In this document: positions 56,152 to 63,996 of the stretch, in pieces
Numbering within the stretch: position 1 is the first letter of the stretch
Layout: each line of letters begins with the position of its first letter
Assembly: GCA_934130935.1 (NCBI GenBank)
Contig: CAKOYQ010000009.1
Location: 9,023 to 73,022 of the forward strand
Direction: 5' to 3'
Origin: an uncultured Clostridia bacterium
GTDB lineage: Bacteria; Bacillota; Clostridia; TANB77; CAG-508
DNA: 64,000 nt
Position numbers and translations under genes: made by a program
The notes under the pieces: model-generated
Told to the model about the DNA's origin: nothing
The model's database searches: none
The model's input: only the letters and a program-made list of their open reading frames with translations

Positions 56152-56649
56152 TTACTCCTCTTCTAATTGCGTTAATGTATATTTTCCATTATATCCTTTT
56201 GTATTTACTACTTCTACTGTTGCATCATCAAAATTATATTTTACTATAAAATACCCATATTCTTCTGGAGTTGAATCTTTTATCCCCATTTCGCTCAAAA
56301 TTGTTTTATCTAAATAATAACTATTTGCATCTATAGTAATTTCTGGTGGTATACTATTTTCCGCTTCTGACCCTTGCACAAGTACACCTTTTAGGTTTTC
56401 TTGTTTTATTTCATTTATTTTAGCTAAATCATTTTCGTTATTTTTATCTAAATTTGCACTTTGAAAACATACTGCTTCTAAGTCTTTTTTAGTTTCTGCT
56501 TGTATTAGAAGCATATTTGTTCTTAAATCTTGTAATTTACTCTCTTCAGTCAGCTTTTTTGCATAATTAATAGCAACTATTGTAGCCACAATTATTACAA
56601 ATACTATAATAATTAATTTTGGTAATGATGCACCTTTTTGATTCTCCAT
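56152..56649 (-). CDS. Pseudopilin-like single-pass protein
   Basis: The protein has 165 residues and begins MENQKGASLPKLIIIVFVIIV: a short leader ending in Gly, then a long hydrophobic helix, as in type IV prepilin-like proteins. The usual Glu at position 5 of the mature protein is replaced by Lys, so processing or assembly could be unusual. The rest is polar with no cysteine pair. No prepilin peptidase or assembly ATPase gene is nearby. An ordinary one-helix membrane protein is the alternative. Confidence 0.65.
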   Translation of the reverse strand: MENQKGASLPKLIIIVFVIIVATIVAINYAKKLTEESKLQDLRTNMLLIQAETKKDLEAVCFQSANLDKNNENDLAKINEIKQENLKGVLVQGSEAENSIPPEITIDANSYYLDKTILSEMGIKDSTPEEYGYFIVKYNFDDATVEVVNTKGYNGKYTLTQLEEE

Positions 56650-56800
56650 ATTAATTCAATCCTCTCTTGTTTCATCCATTTATTAAGTGTATATATTGCA
56701 TTTATATTATATATATAGTAAAATTGATTTTCAAGGAAAAAAGAAAATATTTTTATTTTTTCTTTTCTATTAGATTAAAAAATATATTAAATTTACATTA

Positions 56801-56839
56801 TTTTCACAATCTTTTCACAAATATAGTGTATCCTATAAA
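56801..56839 (+). promoter_or_regulatory. htrA promoter with two CssR-like boxes
   Basis: Two direct repeats TTTTCACA (56801-56808, 56812-56819) are 11 bases apart, start to start. The second overlaps the -35 position, 14 bases before TATAAAAT (56834). The -35 itself is poor, as expected for an activated promoter. Such octamers resemble the CssR boxes I recall at Bacillus htrA genes; that link is from memory. Confidence 0.55.
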
Positions 56840-56869
56840 ATGTAAATACAAGAAAAGGAGGTCCTAACA

Positions 56870-58120
56870 ATGGACGAAAATGAAAACAGATTTGAAGTTA
56901 TTTCAAGTAAAACTTCAAGAACAAATTTAAAACAACCAAATGGTTTTGGAAAAACAGTATTATTGCCATTCTTTAGTAGTATAATTGGGTGTTCACTTGT
57001 AATTGGAACATGTTTTGGTATTCCATCAATAAAAGATAAACTAATAGGAGACTCTAAATCTAAGTCGATTGTACAAACTTCTACTTCTACTGCTGAAGGT
57101 TCAACATCAAATTTAATATCGCTTTCAAATTATTCTAATACTGCTGTATTTGCAGCAAATAAGATTTTACCATCAATAGTTGGTATTGAAGTAACATATA
57201 CAGCGACATCAAATTCAATCTTTGGATTTGGAATGCCTTCTACGTCAACAGCAACAGCAACTGGTTCAGGAATAATAATTAGTGAAGATGGTTATATTTT
57301 AACAAATAATCATGTTGTAGATACAAGTTCTTCTAATTCTTCTTATTCATATTATGACCTTTCTGATGCAACATCTGTAAAAGTAAAACTAAATAATGCA
57401 ACATATGGAGATGATGCTACATTTGATGCAAAAATTGTCGGAAAAGATTCACAAACAGATTTAGCTGTTCTAAAAATTGACAAAACTAATTTGACTGCTG
57501 CCGAATTTGCTGATTCAAGTGAAGCTGTTGTTGGTGAATTTGTAATGGCAGTTGGTAGTCCCCTTGGATTAGATACTACAGTTACACAAGGTATAATTAG
57601 TGCAGTAAATAGAGAAGTAGAATCAGATGGTAACAAATATACATGTATTCAAACAGATGCTGCTATCAACTCTGGTAATAGTGGTGGTGCTCTTGTAAAC
57701 AGTGATGGAAAAGTTGTTGGTATAAATACTTTAAAATTATCTGGAACTGGTGTTGAAGGTATTGGATTTGCTATTCCTATAAACTCAACTCTTGATATCA
57801 TTGATGAATTAATCCAACATAATAAAGTTTTAAGACCTTACATTGGTATAAGTGGTATAGATTTAGATGATTCAACAGCACAAAGATATAATTTAGTTTT
57901 AGGAGTTTATGTAAAAACCGTTCAAGATTTTTCACCTGCCGAAAAATGTGGATTACAATCAGGTGATGTAATAATAAAAGCTGATGGAAAAGACATAAAA
58001 ACTATGGAAGAATTAAATGAAATTAAAAATCTTCATAAAATTGGTGAAACAATAACTTTAACTGTTAATAGAAATGGCCAAGAAAAAGACTTTACAGTAA
58101 CTCTTGAAGAAACACCTTAA
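56870..58120 (+). CDS. htrA: HtrA/DegP-type membrane-anchored serine protease
   Basis: The protein has 416 residues: a cytoplasmic N-terminus, one membrane helix (about 30-50), a Ser/Thr-rich linker, a trypsin-like domain with His148 (LTNNHVVD), Asp197 (SQTDLAVLK) and Ser271 (INSGNSGGALV), and a PDZ domain (about 320-410). It degrades or refolds misfolded exported proteins outside the membrane. AAGGAGG precedes the ATG. It stands alone on the plus strand, with its own regulated-looking promoter. Confidence 0.95.
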   Translation: MDENENRFEVISSKTSRTNLKQPNGFGKTVLLPFFSSIIGCSLVIGTCFGIPSIKDKLIGDSKSKSIVQTSTSTAEGSTSNLISLSNYSNTAVFAANKILPSIVGIEVTYTATSNSIFGFGMPSTSTATATGSGIIISEDGYILTNNHVVDTSSSNSSYSYYDLSDATSVKVKLNNATYGDDATFDAKIVGKDSQTDLAVLKIDKTNLTAAEFADSSEAVVGEFVMAVGSPLGLDTTVTQGIISAVNREVESDGNKYTCIQTDAAINSGNSGGALVNSDGKVVGINTLKLSGTGVEGIGFAIPINSTLDIIDELIQHNKVLRPYIGISGIDLDDSTAQRYNLVLGVYVKTVQDFSPAEKCGLQSGDVIIKADGKDIKTMEELNEIKNLHKIGETITLTVNRNGQEKDFTVTLEETP

Positions 58121-58221
58121 ACTTTCACTTTAAGTTCACACGATGAACAAAATTAATTGGTATATTATAGACATAGTCAGTAAATAAGAGCTGATTAAAC
58201 AAACATCCCCTTTTATTTTCA

Positions 58222-58252
58222 AAAAACGGTCTAGTAAAACTAGGCCGTTTTT
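58222..58252. terminator. Bidirectional terminator
   Basis: AAAAACGGTCTAG (58222-58234) pairs with CTAGGCCGTTTTT (58240-58252) around a 5-base loop, with A runs before and T runs after. It serves htrA on the plus strand and the convergent gene on the minus strand. Confidence 0.9.
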
Positions 58253-58274
58253 ATTTCTTTATATTAAAATAATT

Positions 58275-59126
58275 TTACATTACTACTACATCCATTTCAT
58301 TTGTGTTGTTTTCGTTTCCATATGCATATATTATATATAATGCATTATCTTTTCCTATAAAATATTCAGTAACATTATTTATACTATACATATCACTTGT
58401 ATAATCTCTTGCATATGTTGAATACCCTAATTTTTGAAGTTCTTCTGATTTTTCTTGTGCTTTTTTTATCTCTCCTTTTATCTTCTGGTTTGCTTCTTTT
58501 TTTGTAATTCCTTTTATTTCAAGCATCTCATCTATTGTATATTCTTTCTGAGTTGTTAAATTGTAATTATATGTTTGTATTATATCTCTTTGTGGATTGC
58601 TTCCTTCTTTTAATGTTGACCTTACAATTAATGATAATATATTATTTGACACATATGCACTATAATTTACAGTATATATTACATTATTGTTTTGACTGTT
58701 TAATATGCTTTTTGCTTTTTTCTCGAATATTTCTTTTATTTGTGTATTAAATTTTTCAATTATATTATTGTTTATATTAATATATGGAATATTTACATCT
58801 AATTCAAAATCATTTATTTTGCTTTCATTGTTATGGTATCCTACATAAATAATTTCTTCATTTGCTTCAACCTTTGAAATTTTATAACTATTATTTTCTA
58901 AATAATTTACTTTATTTTGAAATATATTATAAAAATCATTTTTATGTTTGTCTATTTCACTTTCAGTTAATTCTGGCAATTTACCACTAGATATTGTTTG
59001 TTCTCCTCCAGATACTTGTATTACGACAGTTACCATTACTGCTATTATACATACTACTAATATTAATATATAAAATATTTTTAACTTATTATTTTTTTTA
59101 CTATCATCTTCTATTACAACATTCAT
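58275..59126 (-). CDS. DUF4163/DUF3298-like membrane-anchored protein
   Basis: The protein has 283 residues with a cytoplasmic tip, one membrane helix (about 17-39) and an external part. Residues about 95-275 follow the DUF4163 plus DUF3298 pattern seen in RsiV-like anti-sigma and lysozyme-binding proteins: YININNNIIEKFN, YTVNYSAYVSNNILSLIV, YNYNLTTQKEYTIDEML. No sigma-factor gene is adjacent, so an anti-sigma role is not supported here. Confidence 0.75.
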   Translation of the reverse strand: MNVVIEDDSKKNNKLKIFYILILVVCIIAVMVTVVIQVSGGEQTISSGKLPELTESEIDKHKNDFYNIFQNKVNYLENNSYKISKVEANEEIIYVGYHNNESKINDFELDVNIPYININNNIIEKFNTQIKEIFEKKAKSILNSQNNNVIYTVNYSAYVSNNILSLIVRSTLKEGSNPQRDIIQTYNYNLTTQKEYTIDEMLEIKGITKKEANQKIKGEIKKAQEKSEELQKLGYSTYARDYTSDMYSINNVTEYFIGKDNALYIIYAYGNENNTNEMDVVVM

Positions 59127-59183
59127 ATTTCTTCCTCCGTAATTATATTTTATTATCTTTTGTAAAAAATTGCAATACTTTTA

Positions 59184-59414
59184 CTATTTTTTCATGTATT
59201 TTAATTTTGTTGCCATTCCTCCCCTTATGTGCCTTTCTGCTTTATTTTCATCTAATATTTCTCTGACTTCTTTTGCTAATGTTGGATTTATCTGTGTAAG
59301 TCTTTCAGTTACGTCTTTGTGTACTGTTGTTACTTTCAAGAGCGGTAGAATTTTTTTCATTATTATTGGCATCTTTGTTTTCTGTGTCTTCTCCATTTTG
59401 GTAAATGTCTTCAA
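59184..59414 (-). CDS. Small basic protein overlapping the recombinase 3' end
   Basis: This frame encodes up to 76 residues and overlaps the recombinase end by 111 bases. Its last 55 residues (VTERLTQINPTLAKEV... AERHIRGGMATKLKYM) look like a real short protein; I recall HIRGG-AT-KY endings in small genes beside serine recombinases. There is no clear ribosome site, and the true start may be an internal ATG at about 59372 or 59360. Co-translation with the recombinase is possible. Confidence 0.55.
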   Translation of the reverse strand: MKTFTKMEKTQKTKMPIIMKKILPLLKVTTVHKDVTERLTQINPTLAKEVREILDENKAERHIRGGMATKLKYMKK

Positions 59415-60948
59415 ATTTTGTTATTACTGGCTCATTTGTTCCTATTTCATTTAGTAGTTTTAGTCTTACTTCTACATTTGAATCTGAATCTACTTCAATT
59501 ACATCTATAATTGTTTTTAACATTGCATTTGTTATTGTTTGATTATTTAATATGTCATCTACTGTTTTTATTGTTTTATTAAGTTCTTTTTCTAGTACAT
59601 CTTTTTCTTTTATTTCTGATGTAATTAGTTTTAATTCTCTTTCAAGTCTTGCTATATCTTCATTTAGTGGATTTGTATATTTTTTTAATTCTTGTATATT
59701 GATTATTTCATTTTGAAACATTTCCATATATTTTTGCTTTTTTACTGTTACTTTCTCGATTTCTTTTAAAAGACTCTCTTCACTTCTTTCATTTGTTTCT
59801 CTTAATTTTGTAATCTTTTCAAATTCTTTTTCAACAGCTTTCATAAAATCTCTCTTGTTTTTTATTATACTTTTTAAATATATTTTTATTGCATTTAAAA
59901 GTTCTTCTTCATCAATAACAGTTGTATTTGGACAATGGTTTACTCCCATTGAATTTCTTCCACTACATACCCATCTTATATATTCTGGTCCATCAGCTGT
60001 ATATTTTCTTTTTATTCTTCTAAATGAATAACCACAATGTTTACAATATATAAGTGTACTAAATACATATTCTGTCTTTTCTCTTTTATTGTTTAGTTTA
60101 AATTCATTTGATCTTTGTTCTAATAGTTCTTGTGCTCTGTTAAATAGTTCGTCTGATATTATTCTCATTTCTGGCTTTTCTACTACTATCCATTCTTCTT
60201 CTGGCAATTCTTTTCTTGTTCCTGTTATAAAGTCTGTTACTTCTGATTTCTTATTTGTTACTCTTCCTGTATATATTGGATTTTTAAGCATTCTTACAAT
60301 AGATGTTTGTACCCATTTTGATTTTGTTTTCTTTGTACGTATTCCTCTGTCATTTAGGTTCCAAGCAATTTTTGTTGTTCCAATTCCTTTATATACATAG
60401 CTTTCAAATATTTCTTTTACAATTTTTGATTCTTCTTCATTTATTTTTAATGTATATCTTTCATCTGGGATTTTGTCATATCCAAATACTAGATTAGGCA
60501 CTCTTCCTTTTTTGGCTGTAATATCTTTTCCGAATTTAACTCTTTTAGACATATTTGCACTTTCTTGTTGTGCCATTGCTCCTAAAATTGTTAGTATAAA
60601 TTCAGAGCCACCTTCCATTACTTCACCATTGTTTAAGAAATCAACTTGCACATTATACGATTTTAGTTCTCTTACACTTTGTAATAAATCTACTGTATTT
60701 CTTGCAAAACGGCTTACATCTTTTACTACTACTTTGTCAAATTTTTTTGCTTTGGCATCTTGCATCATTTGTTGAAATTGTTTTCTGTGCTTTATTTGTT
60801 TTCCTGATATTCCTTCATCTGCATATAGCTTGTACAATTCGTATCCATTCTTTTTTGTAAATTCATTAAAGAACTCTATTTGCTTTTCTAATGAGTCTAT
60901 TTGTGCTTCTTTTTCAGTTGATACCCTACAATATGCTGCAATTTTCAT
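59305..60948 (-). CDS. Large serine recombinase
   Basis: The protein has 547 residues. The resolvase domain begins IAAYCRVSTEKEAQ with catalytic Ser at about residue 10, then YADEGISGK and VVVKDVSRFARN. The recombinase domain (about 150-260) has the GYDK and NPIYTGRV motifs, and a zinc ribbon follows (CKHCGYSF and later C-N-HC). A long coiled coil (about 365-470) ends the protein. Such enzymes integrate or excise phages and conjugative elements; a lone resolvase-like remnant is also possible. No attachment site could be identified. Confidence 0.93.
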   Translation of the reverse strand: MKIAAYCRVSTEKEAQIDSLEKQIEFFNEFTKKNGYELYKLYADEGISGKQIKHRKQFQQMMQDAKAKKFDKVVVKDVSRFARNTVDLLQSVRELKSYNVQVDFLNNGEVMEGGSEFILTILGAMAQQESANMSKRVKFGKDITAKKGRVPNLVFGYDKIPDERYTLKINEEESKIVKEIFESYVYKGIGTTKIAWNLNDRGIRTKKTKSKWVQTSIVRMLKNPIYTGRVTNKKSEVTDFITGTRKELPEEEWIVVEKPEMRIISDELFNRAQELLEQRSNEFKLNNKREKTEYVFSTLIYCKHCGYSFRRIKRKYTADGPEYIRWVCSGRNSMGVNHCPNTTVIDEEELLNAIKIYLKSIIKNKRDFMKAVEKEFEKITKLRETNERSEESLLKEIEKVTVKKQKYMEMFQNEIINIQELKKYTNPLNEDIARLERELKLITSEIKEKDVLEKELNKTIKTVDDILNNQTITNAMLKTIIDVIEVDSDSNVEVRLKLLNEIGTNEPVITKFEDIYQNGEDTENKDANNNEKNSTALESNNSTQRRN

Positions 60949-61003
60949 AACTATCTACATCCTTCTTTTCAAAATTTCCGTTGCTTCTTGTTCGTTCAGT
61001 TAC

Positions 61004-61032
61004 ATTGTAGCATATTCCCATTATTATTTCAA
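61004..61032 (-). promoter_or_regulatory. SigA-type promoter of the serine recombinase
   Basis: The minus strand has TTGAAA, a 17-base spacer and TACAAT, about 55 bases before the recombinase ATG and just after the antitoxin-array terminator. Confidence 0.7.
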
Positions 61033-61044
61033 TACAAAAAATAA

Positions 61045-61077
61045 AAAATCTACTCCGTTTTATTTGGAATAGATTTT
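61045..61077 (-). terminator. Terminator after the downstream antitoxin array
   Basis: AAAATCTATTCC pairs with GGAGTAGATTTT (minus strand, one G-T pair) and a T-rich tail TTTATTTTTT follows. It closes the toxin-array transcript. Confidence 0.8.
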
Positions 61078-61172
61078 ACATTTGTCCTCCTACACATTTA
61101 TTTGTCGCAAGTAGGTTTGCGAGTTACATTTGTTCACCTATACATTTATTTGTCGCCAATAGGGTGGCGAGT
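61078..61172 (-). ncRNA. Type III antitoxin RNA array, downstream copy (two units)
   Basis: Two units, 61126-61172 (47 bases) and 61078-61125 (48 bases), are read on the minus strand starting 18 bases after the toxin stop. Each can form stem 1 (CGCCA/TGGCG or CGCAA/TTGCG), and its loop (CCTAT or CCTAC) can pair with a later ATAGG or GTAGG, an H-type pseudoknot with an A-rich connector. The units match those upstream of the toxin. Antitoxin repeats downstream of the toxin are unusual for this class. Confidence 0.75.
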
Positions 61173-61190
61173 ACATTTGAGTTTTAATTA

Positions 61191-61667
61191 CTATTTATTT
61201 AATAAAATATTCTTCATTTCAATAATATCGTAAAATGGAATTTGCACACCATCTTTTGCAAGGTCTACTACTCTTAGTGCTTTTGTAATTACTTGTTCTT
61301 TTATAATTTCTGGTATTTCAACATCTTTATTAGAATTTGTATATTTCTTTTCTATGTAATCTAATGTAGTTGGAAATATGTTTTGTATTAAAAATACAGC
61401 TTTTTTTCCTAAAACATTACCAAATATAAAGTTATATACAGGTTTCTTTCCACTTTTAGCTTTCTTCTTTTCATAAATTTTTTCATACTTTTCATATTTT
61501 GTAGAAATAGGAACAAACCATATTATTTCACTATTTTGTCTATCTTTAAAACAAAAATAACAAGGTCTTTTATTTCCATTTTCTTTATTAACCATTAATC
61601 CATAATCTTTAAACACATCAAAAAATTCATCTTTTATAAAATAAAATTTTCCATCTTCTATTATCAT
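61191..61667 (-). CDS. Type III toxin, CptN/ToxN-like endoribonuclease
   Basis: This is a 158-residue basic protein: FYFIKDEFFDVFKDYG, then NKRPCYFCFKD, IIWFVPISTKYEKYEKIY, NFIFGNVLGKKAVFLIQN and a helical C-terminus. The pattern fits the CptN/ToxN class, whose toxins cut RNA and are held inactive by RNA repeats they themselves process. The locus layout (promoter, RNA repeats, short terminator, toxin) supports it more strongly than the sequence alone. AAAGGAGAG lies 11 bases before the ATG. Such loci can stabilise mobile elements or abort phage infection. Confidence 0.82.
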   Translation of the reverse strand: MIIEDGKFYFIKDEFFDVFKDYGLMVNKENGNKRPCYFCFKDRQNSEIIWFVPISTKYEKYEKIYEKKKAKSGKKPVYNFIFGNVLGKKAVFLIQNIFPTTLDYIEKKYTNSNKDVEIPEIIKEQVITKALRVVDLAKDGVQIPFYDIIEMKNILLNK

Positions 61668-61694
61668 TATTACTATATCTCTCCTTTATGAAAA

Positions 61695-61720
61695 TATGGG
61701 ATCCATTTTTTAGACCCCAT
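61695..61720 (-). terminator. Short terminator between antitoxin array and toxin
   Basis: TATGGGGTC pairs with GATCCCATA on the minus strand, with one G-T pair, followed by only TTTTC. A weak terminator here limits read-through into the toxin, as in known type III loci. Confidence 0.75.
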
Positions 61721-61735
61721 ACTTTACTATAATTA

Positions 61736-61829
61736 ACATTTTTCCACCTGCACATTTATATCTCGCAAGCAGGGTTGCGGCTCACATTTTCTCACCTATA
61801 CATTTATTTCGCCAATAGGGTGGCGACTC
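61736..61829 (-). ncRNA. Type III antitoxin RNA array, upstream copy (two units)
   Basis: Two units, 61784-61829 (46 bases) and 61736-61783 (48 bases), are followed by a partial AAAATGT. Stem 1 is CGCCA/TGGCG in the first and CGCAA/TTGCG in the second; the loop CCTAT pairs with ATAGG in the first and CCTGC with GCAGG in the second. The paired changes support a pseudoknot fold. The array lies between the promoter and the short terminator before the toxin. Confidence 0.82.
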
Positions 61830-61875
61830 ACATTTTAATTATAGCAGATATTAAATATCTACTACTATTATATTC

Positions 61876-61904
61876 ATTATACTGACTTTTTATGAAAAAT
61901 TCAA
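61876..61904 (-). promoter_or_regulatory. SigA-type promoter of the antitoxin-toxin locus
   Basis: The minus strand has TTGAAT, a 17-base spacer and a perfect TATAAT, about 45 bases before the first repeat unit. A second TATAAT-like string (GCTATAAT) lies closer to the array. Confidence 0.75.
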
Positions 61905-61975
61905 TACTTTTAGCAAAATTTCTTCAAAAAAATTTTATAGCAAAATATCTCTATCGTTCATAACATTTCTTCTTT

Positions 61976-62131
61976 CTACCGAGAACTTTGACAAGAATTT
62001 GCATCTTTATAGTCAAATTTTATTTTCTTATCATTTTCAGCCAAGTTATATGCAAGTGTTCCTGCTATAGCTTGTGATATTTGTTCTTCTGTATTAGGAT
62101 TAATAAATGTTATTTTCAAATTCTTTTTCAA
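61976..62131 (-). CDS. 51-residue small protein
   Basis: The frame starts at TTG (62131) after AGAGGTGAG and encodes MKKNLKITFINPNTEE at its N-terminus, then TLAYNLAENDKKIKFDYK and an end of NSCQSSR. The K-ITFINPN start resembles small proteins found beside recombinase and plasmid genes in Firmicutes, from memory. Function unknown. It lies upstream of the toxin promoter; the rest of the 308-base gap before the toxin gene holds the array and promoter. Confidence 0.6.
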   Translation of the reverse strand: MKKNLKITFINPNTEEQISQAIAGTLAYNLAENDKKIKFDYKDANSCQSSR

Positions 62132-62215
62132 AATTCTCACCTCTTTCTCTCAAATACTATTCTCAAAATAAAAAATTATTACAAAAATACACCTTGAATT
62201 AATCAAAGTGTATTT

Positions 62216-62704
62216 CTATACATGTATTCTTTTATTTAATATACTGCTGGCATGCACAATATTCTGTACTATTTTAGGCACATCAATTGTTGCATTTATT
62301 CCAGGTTTCAATACTAACCCACTAGAATTTTTAGCATAATCAAATACAGACCTATTACATTCCGCAAATTTTAAATCAGACATTTCTGTTTTAGTTGATA
62401 ACTTTTCATTATCATAATTAATTTGTCTTATAAGAGCATCATATTCTTCTTTATCTTCTATATTGTTATTTTTTCTTTTATATTTTCTCCAATATTCTTT
62501 ATCATACTCTTTCTTCTTTTCTTTAGATTTTATATTAGACACTTTGTCTTTATATGCTTTCTCTTCTGCATATCTTTCATCTAGTTTAATAATTTGAGAA
62601 ACATATTGTTGACTTCTTCCTATTATAGGTGCTATCTCAACTGGCTTCATATGTTCTTCATAATATAACTTAATTGTCAATTCTTTTCTCTCCTCTGATG
62701 TCAT
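62216..62704 (-). CDS. Helix-turn-helix DNA-binding protein
   Basis: The protein has 162 residues. Residues about 8-45 (KLTIKLYYEEHMKPVEIAPIIGRSQQYVSQII-type) form a sigma-region-4-like or Hin-type helix-turn-helix. A lysine-rich stretch (KSKEKKKEYDKEYWRKYKRK) and a less charged C-terminal part follow. It may repress its own promoter, where a perfect dyad covers the -10. It is transcribed away from the plus-strand gene. Confidence 0.75.
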   Translation of the reverse strand: MTSEERKELTIKLYYEEHMKPVEIAPIIGRSQQYVSQIIKLDERYAEEKAYKDKVSNIKSKEKKKEYDKEYWRKYKRKNNNIEDKEEYDALIRQINYDNEKLSTKTEMSDLKFAECNRSVFDYAKNSSGLVLKPGINATIDVPKIVQNIVHASSILNKRIHV

Positions 62705-62798
62705 TTTCTTTCCTCCTTTCTACTTTCATTTTTTACTTGCAACTTTTTTGCATAGTTTTTGTTATTCAAATTTATTTATTTTATTGTTTGCTAACATA

Positions 62799-62827
62799 AG
62801 TATAATATACTCCCTTGTATTTGTCAA
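62799..62827 (-). promoter_or_regulatory. Promoter of the HTH gene with a dyad over the -10
   Basis: The minus strand has consensus TTGACA (62822-62827), a 17-base spacer and TATACT (62799-62804). The -10 is half of the perfect 13-base dyad AGTATATTATACT (62799-62811). Confidence 0.8.
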
Positions 62828-62843
62828 TAGTTTATGATAAAAT
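62815..62843 (+). promoter_or_regulatory. Divergent promoter of the DUF6076-like gene
   Basis: TTGTAT, a 17-base spacer and TAAAAT on the plus strand overlap the -35 of the HTH promoter, so both genes could answer to one regulator. Confidence 0.55.
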
Positions 62844-62892
62844 ATTTATAATTAAATAACATTTATTTAAAATGTAGTTAGGAGTAAAAGAA

Positions 62893-63897
62893 ATGGATGA
62901 TTTATATAAATTATTAGCTAGAAATAACAATAAATTTTATTTTAACGAAACAACTAAAAAGAAATTTGTTATTTTCGAAATATATAAAAAATATAAAAAT
63001 ACATATACACCTCATATAGAAAAGAAAGAATATAACATAGGAGAACAACTTTGTACATTCTTAAATACTAATTTTGAAAATATAGATGAGTACAAACAAT
63101 TTATAGATTTATATGGATTAAACTGTTTATTAAATTTAACAAATATAAAATTTTCAGATTATCCTGTTCCAGAAAAAGAGTATGAGGAAGCTATAGAAAA
63201 TACATATAATGAAATAAAATATCTATTTATACAATTATCTAAAGCTATAAAAAATGATATTGAATACATATATAATATGTATCAATTAGAAGAAATAAAA
63301 AACTTAACACCACTTCAAAGGTTTCAAGTGATGACCAATAGTGATAAATTTAGTGAGTCTTTAGAATATTTAGATAATAACAAAGTAAAAATAAATCTTT
63401 CAGCATTTGAAATCTTAAGGGATTTATCTGCCTTTTCTAAAAGACAAGATGAAACTCAAAGAATTATTGCTGAAGCCAATATCAATTCGTCATATTTTAT
63501 AGAATGTACTGATATAATTCAATCACTACTAATTGAATTAATTGAAGTTTCAAATCTAAACATAGAAATAAAAAAATGTAAAAACTGTGACAAATTCTTC
63601 GTTCCAGATAATAGATCTGATGAAATTTTTTGTAGCAATATCTACGAAAATGGAAAGACTTGTAAAGAAATTGGACACTTTAAGGTAAAACAAAAACTAA
63701 TACAAGAAAATGATAATTTAAGAATTTACAGAAATGTTTATCAAAAATTATTATTAAGAACTCGAAGAAATCCTGATAATATCAAATATGCCAGAGAATT
63801 CGAATTTTTCAAAGATGATAATACAAAATGGAAAGAACATATTAGTAATGGCTTAGCTACTGAGGAAGAATATATAAAATGGCTAGAACAACAATAG
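62893..63897 (+). CDS. DUF6076-like zinc-finger protein
   Basis: The protein has 334 residues. The first 200 are mostly helical with no motif I know. Residues about 231-262 have a cysteine cluster: CKNCDKFFVPDNRSDEIFC followed by C in GKTC, likely one zinc site, in a form seen in DUF6076/CGNR-like proteins. A helical, charged C-terminus follows. TAGGAGTAAAAG precedes the ATG. It is divergent from the HTH gene; function unknown. Confidence 0.72.
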   Translation: MDDLYKLLARNNNKFYFNETTKKKFVIFEIYKKYKNTYTPHIEKKEYNIGEQLCTFLNTNFENIDEYKQFIDLYGLNCLLNLTNIKFSDYPVPEKEYEEAIENTYNEIKYLFIQLSKAIKNDIEYIYNMYQLEEIKNLTPLQRFQVMTNSDKFSESLEYLDNNKVKINLSAFEILRDLSAFSKRQDETQRIIAEANINSSYFIECTDIIQSLLIELIEVSNLNIEIKKCKNCDKFFVPDNRSDEIFCSNIYENGKTCKEIGHFKVKQKLIQENDNLRIYRNVYQKLLLRTRRNPDNIKYAREFEFFKDDNTKWKEHISNGLATEEEYIKWLEQQ

Positions 63898-63996
63898 TAT
63901 AAAATCCCACATATTTCTTTATGTGAGAGTATAGAAAAAGTTGTGTAAATAAATCCTTCCGTGATAAAATATAAAATATCAAGGAGGGATTTTTCT

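Noticed and set aside
58275..59126. RsiV-type anti-sigma factor
   Set aside because: The external domain is similar in pattern, but no ECF sigma gene is adjacent, so the specific role is not supported.
59184..59414. Frameshift splitting the recombinase
   Set aside because: The recombinase already has all its domains and a normal length; the overlapping frame is more easily a separate small gene, though its start is unclear.
61078..61829. CRISPR or plasmid iterons for the 46-48 base repeats
   Set aside because: Only two units per block with no spacers; promoter, terminator and toxin context plus paired base changes fit a type III antitoxin RNA better.
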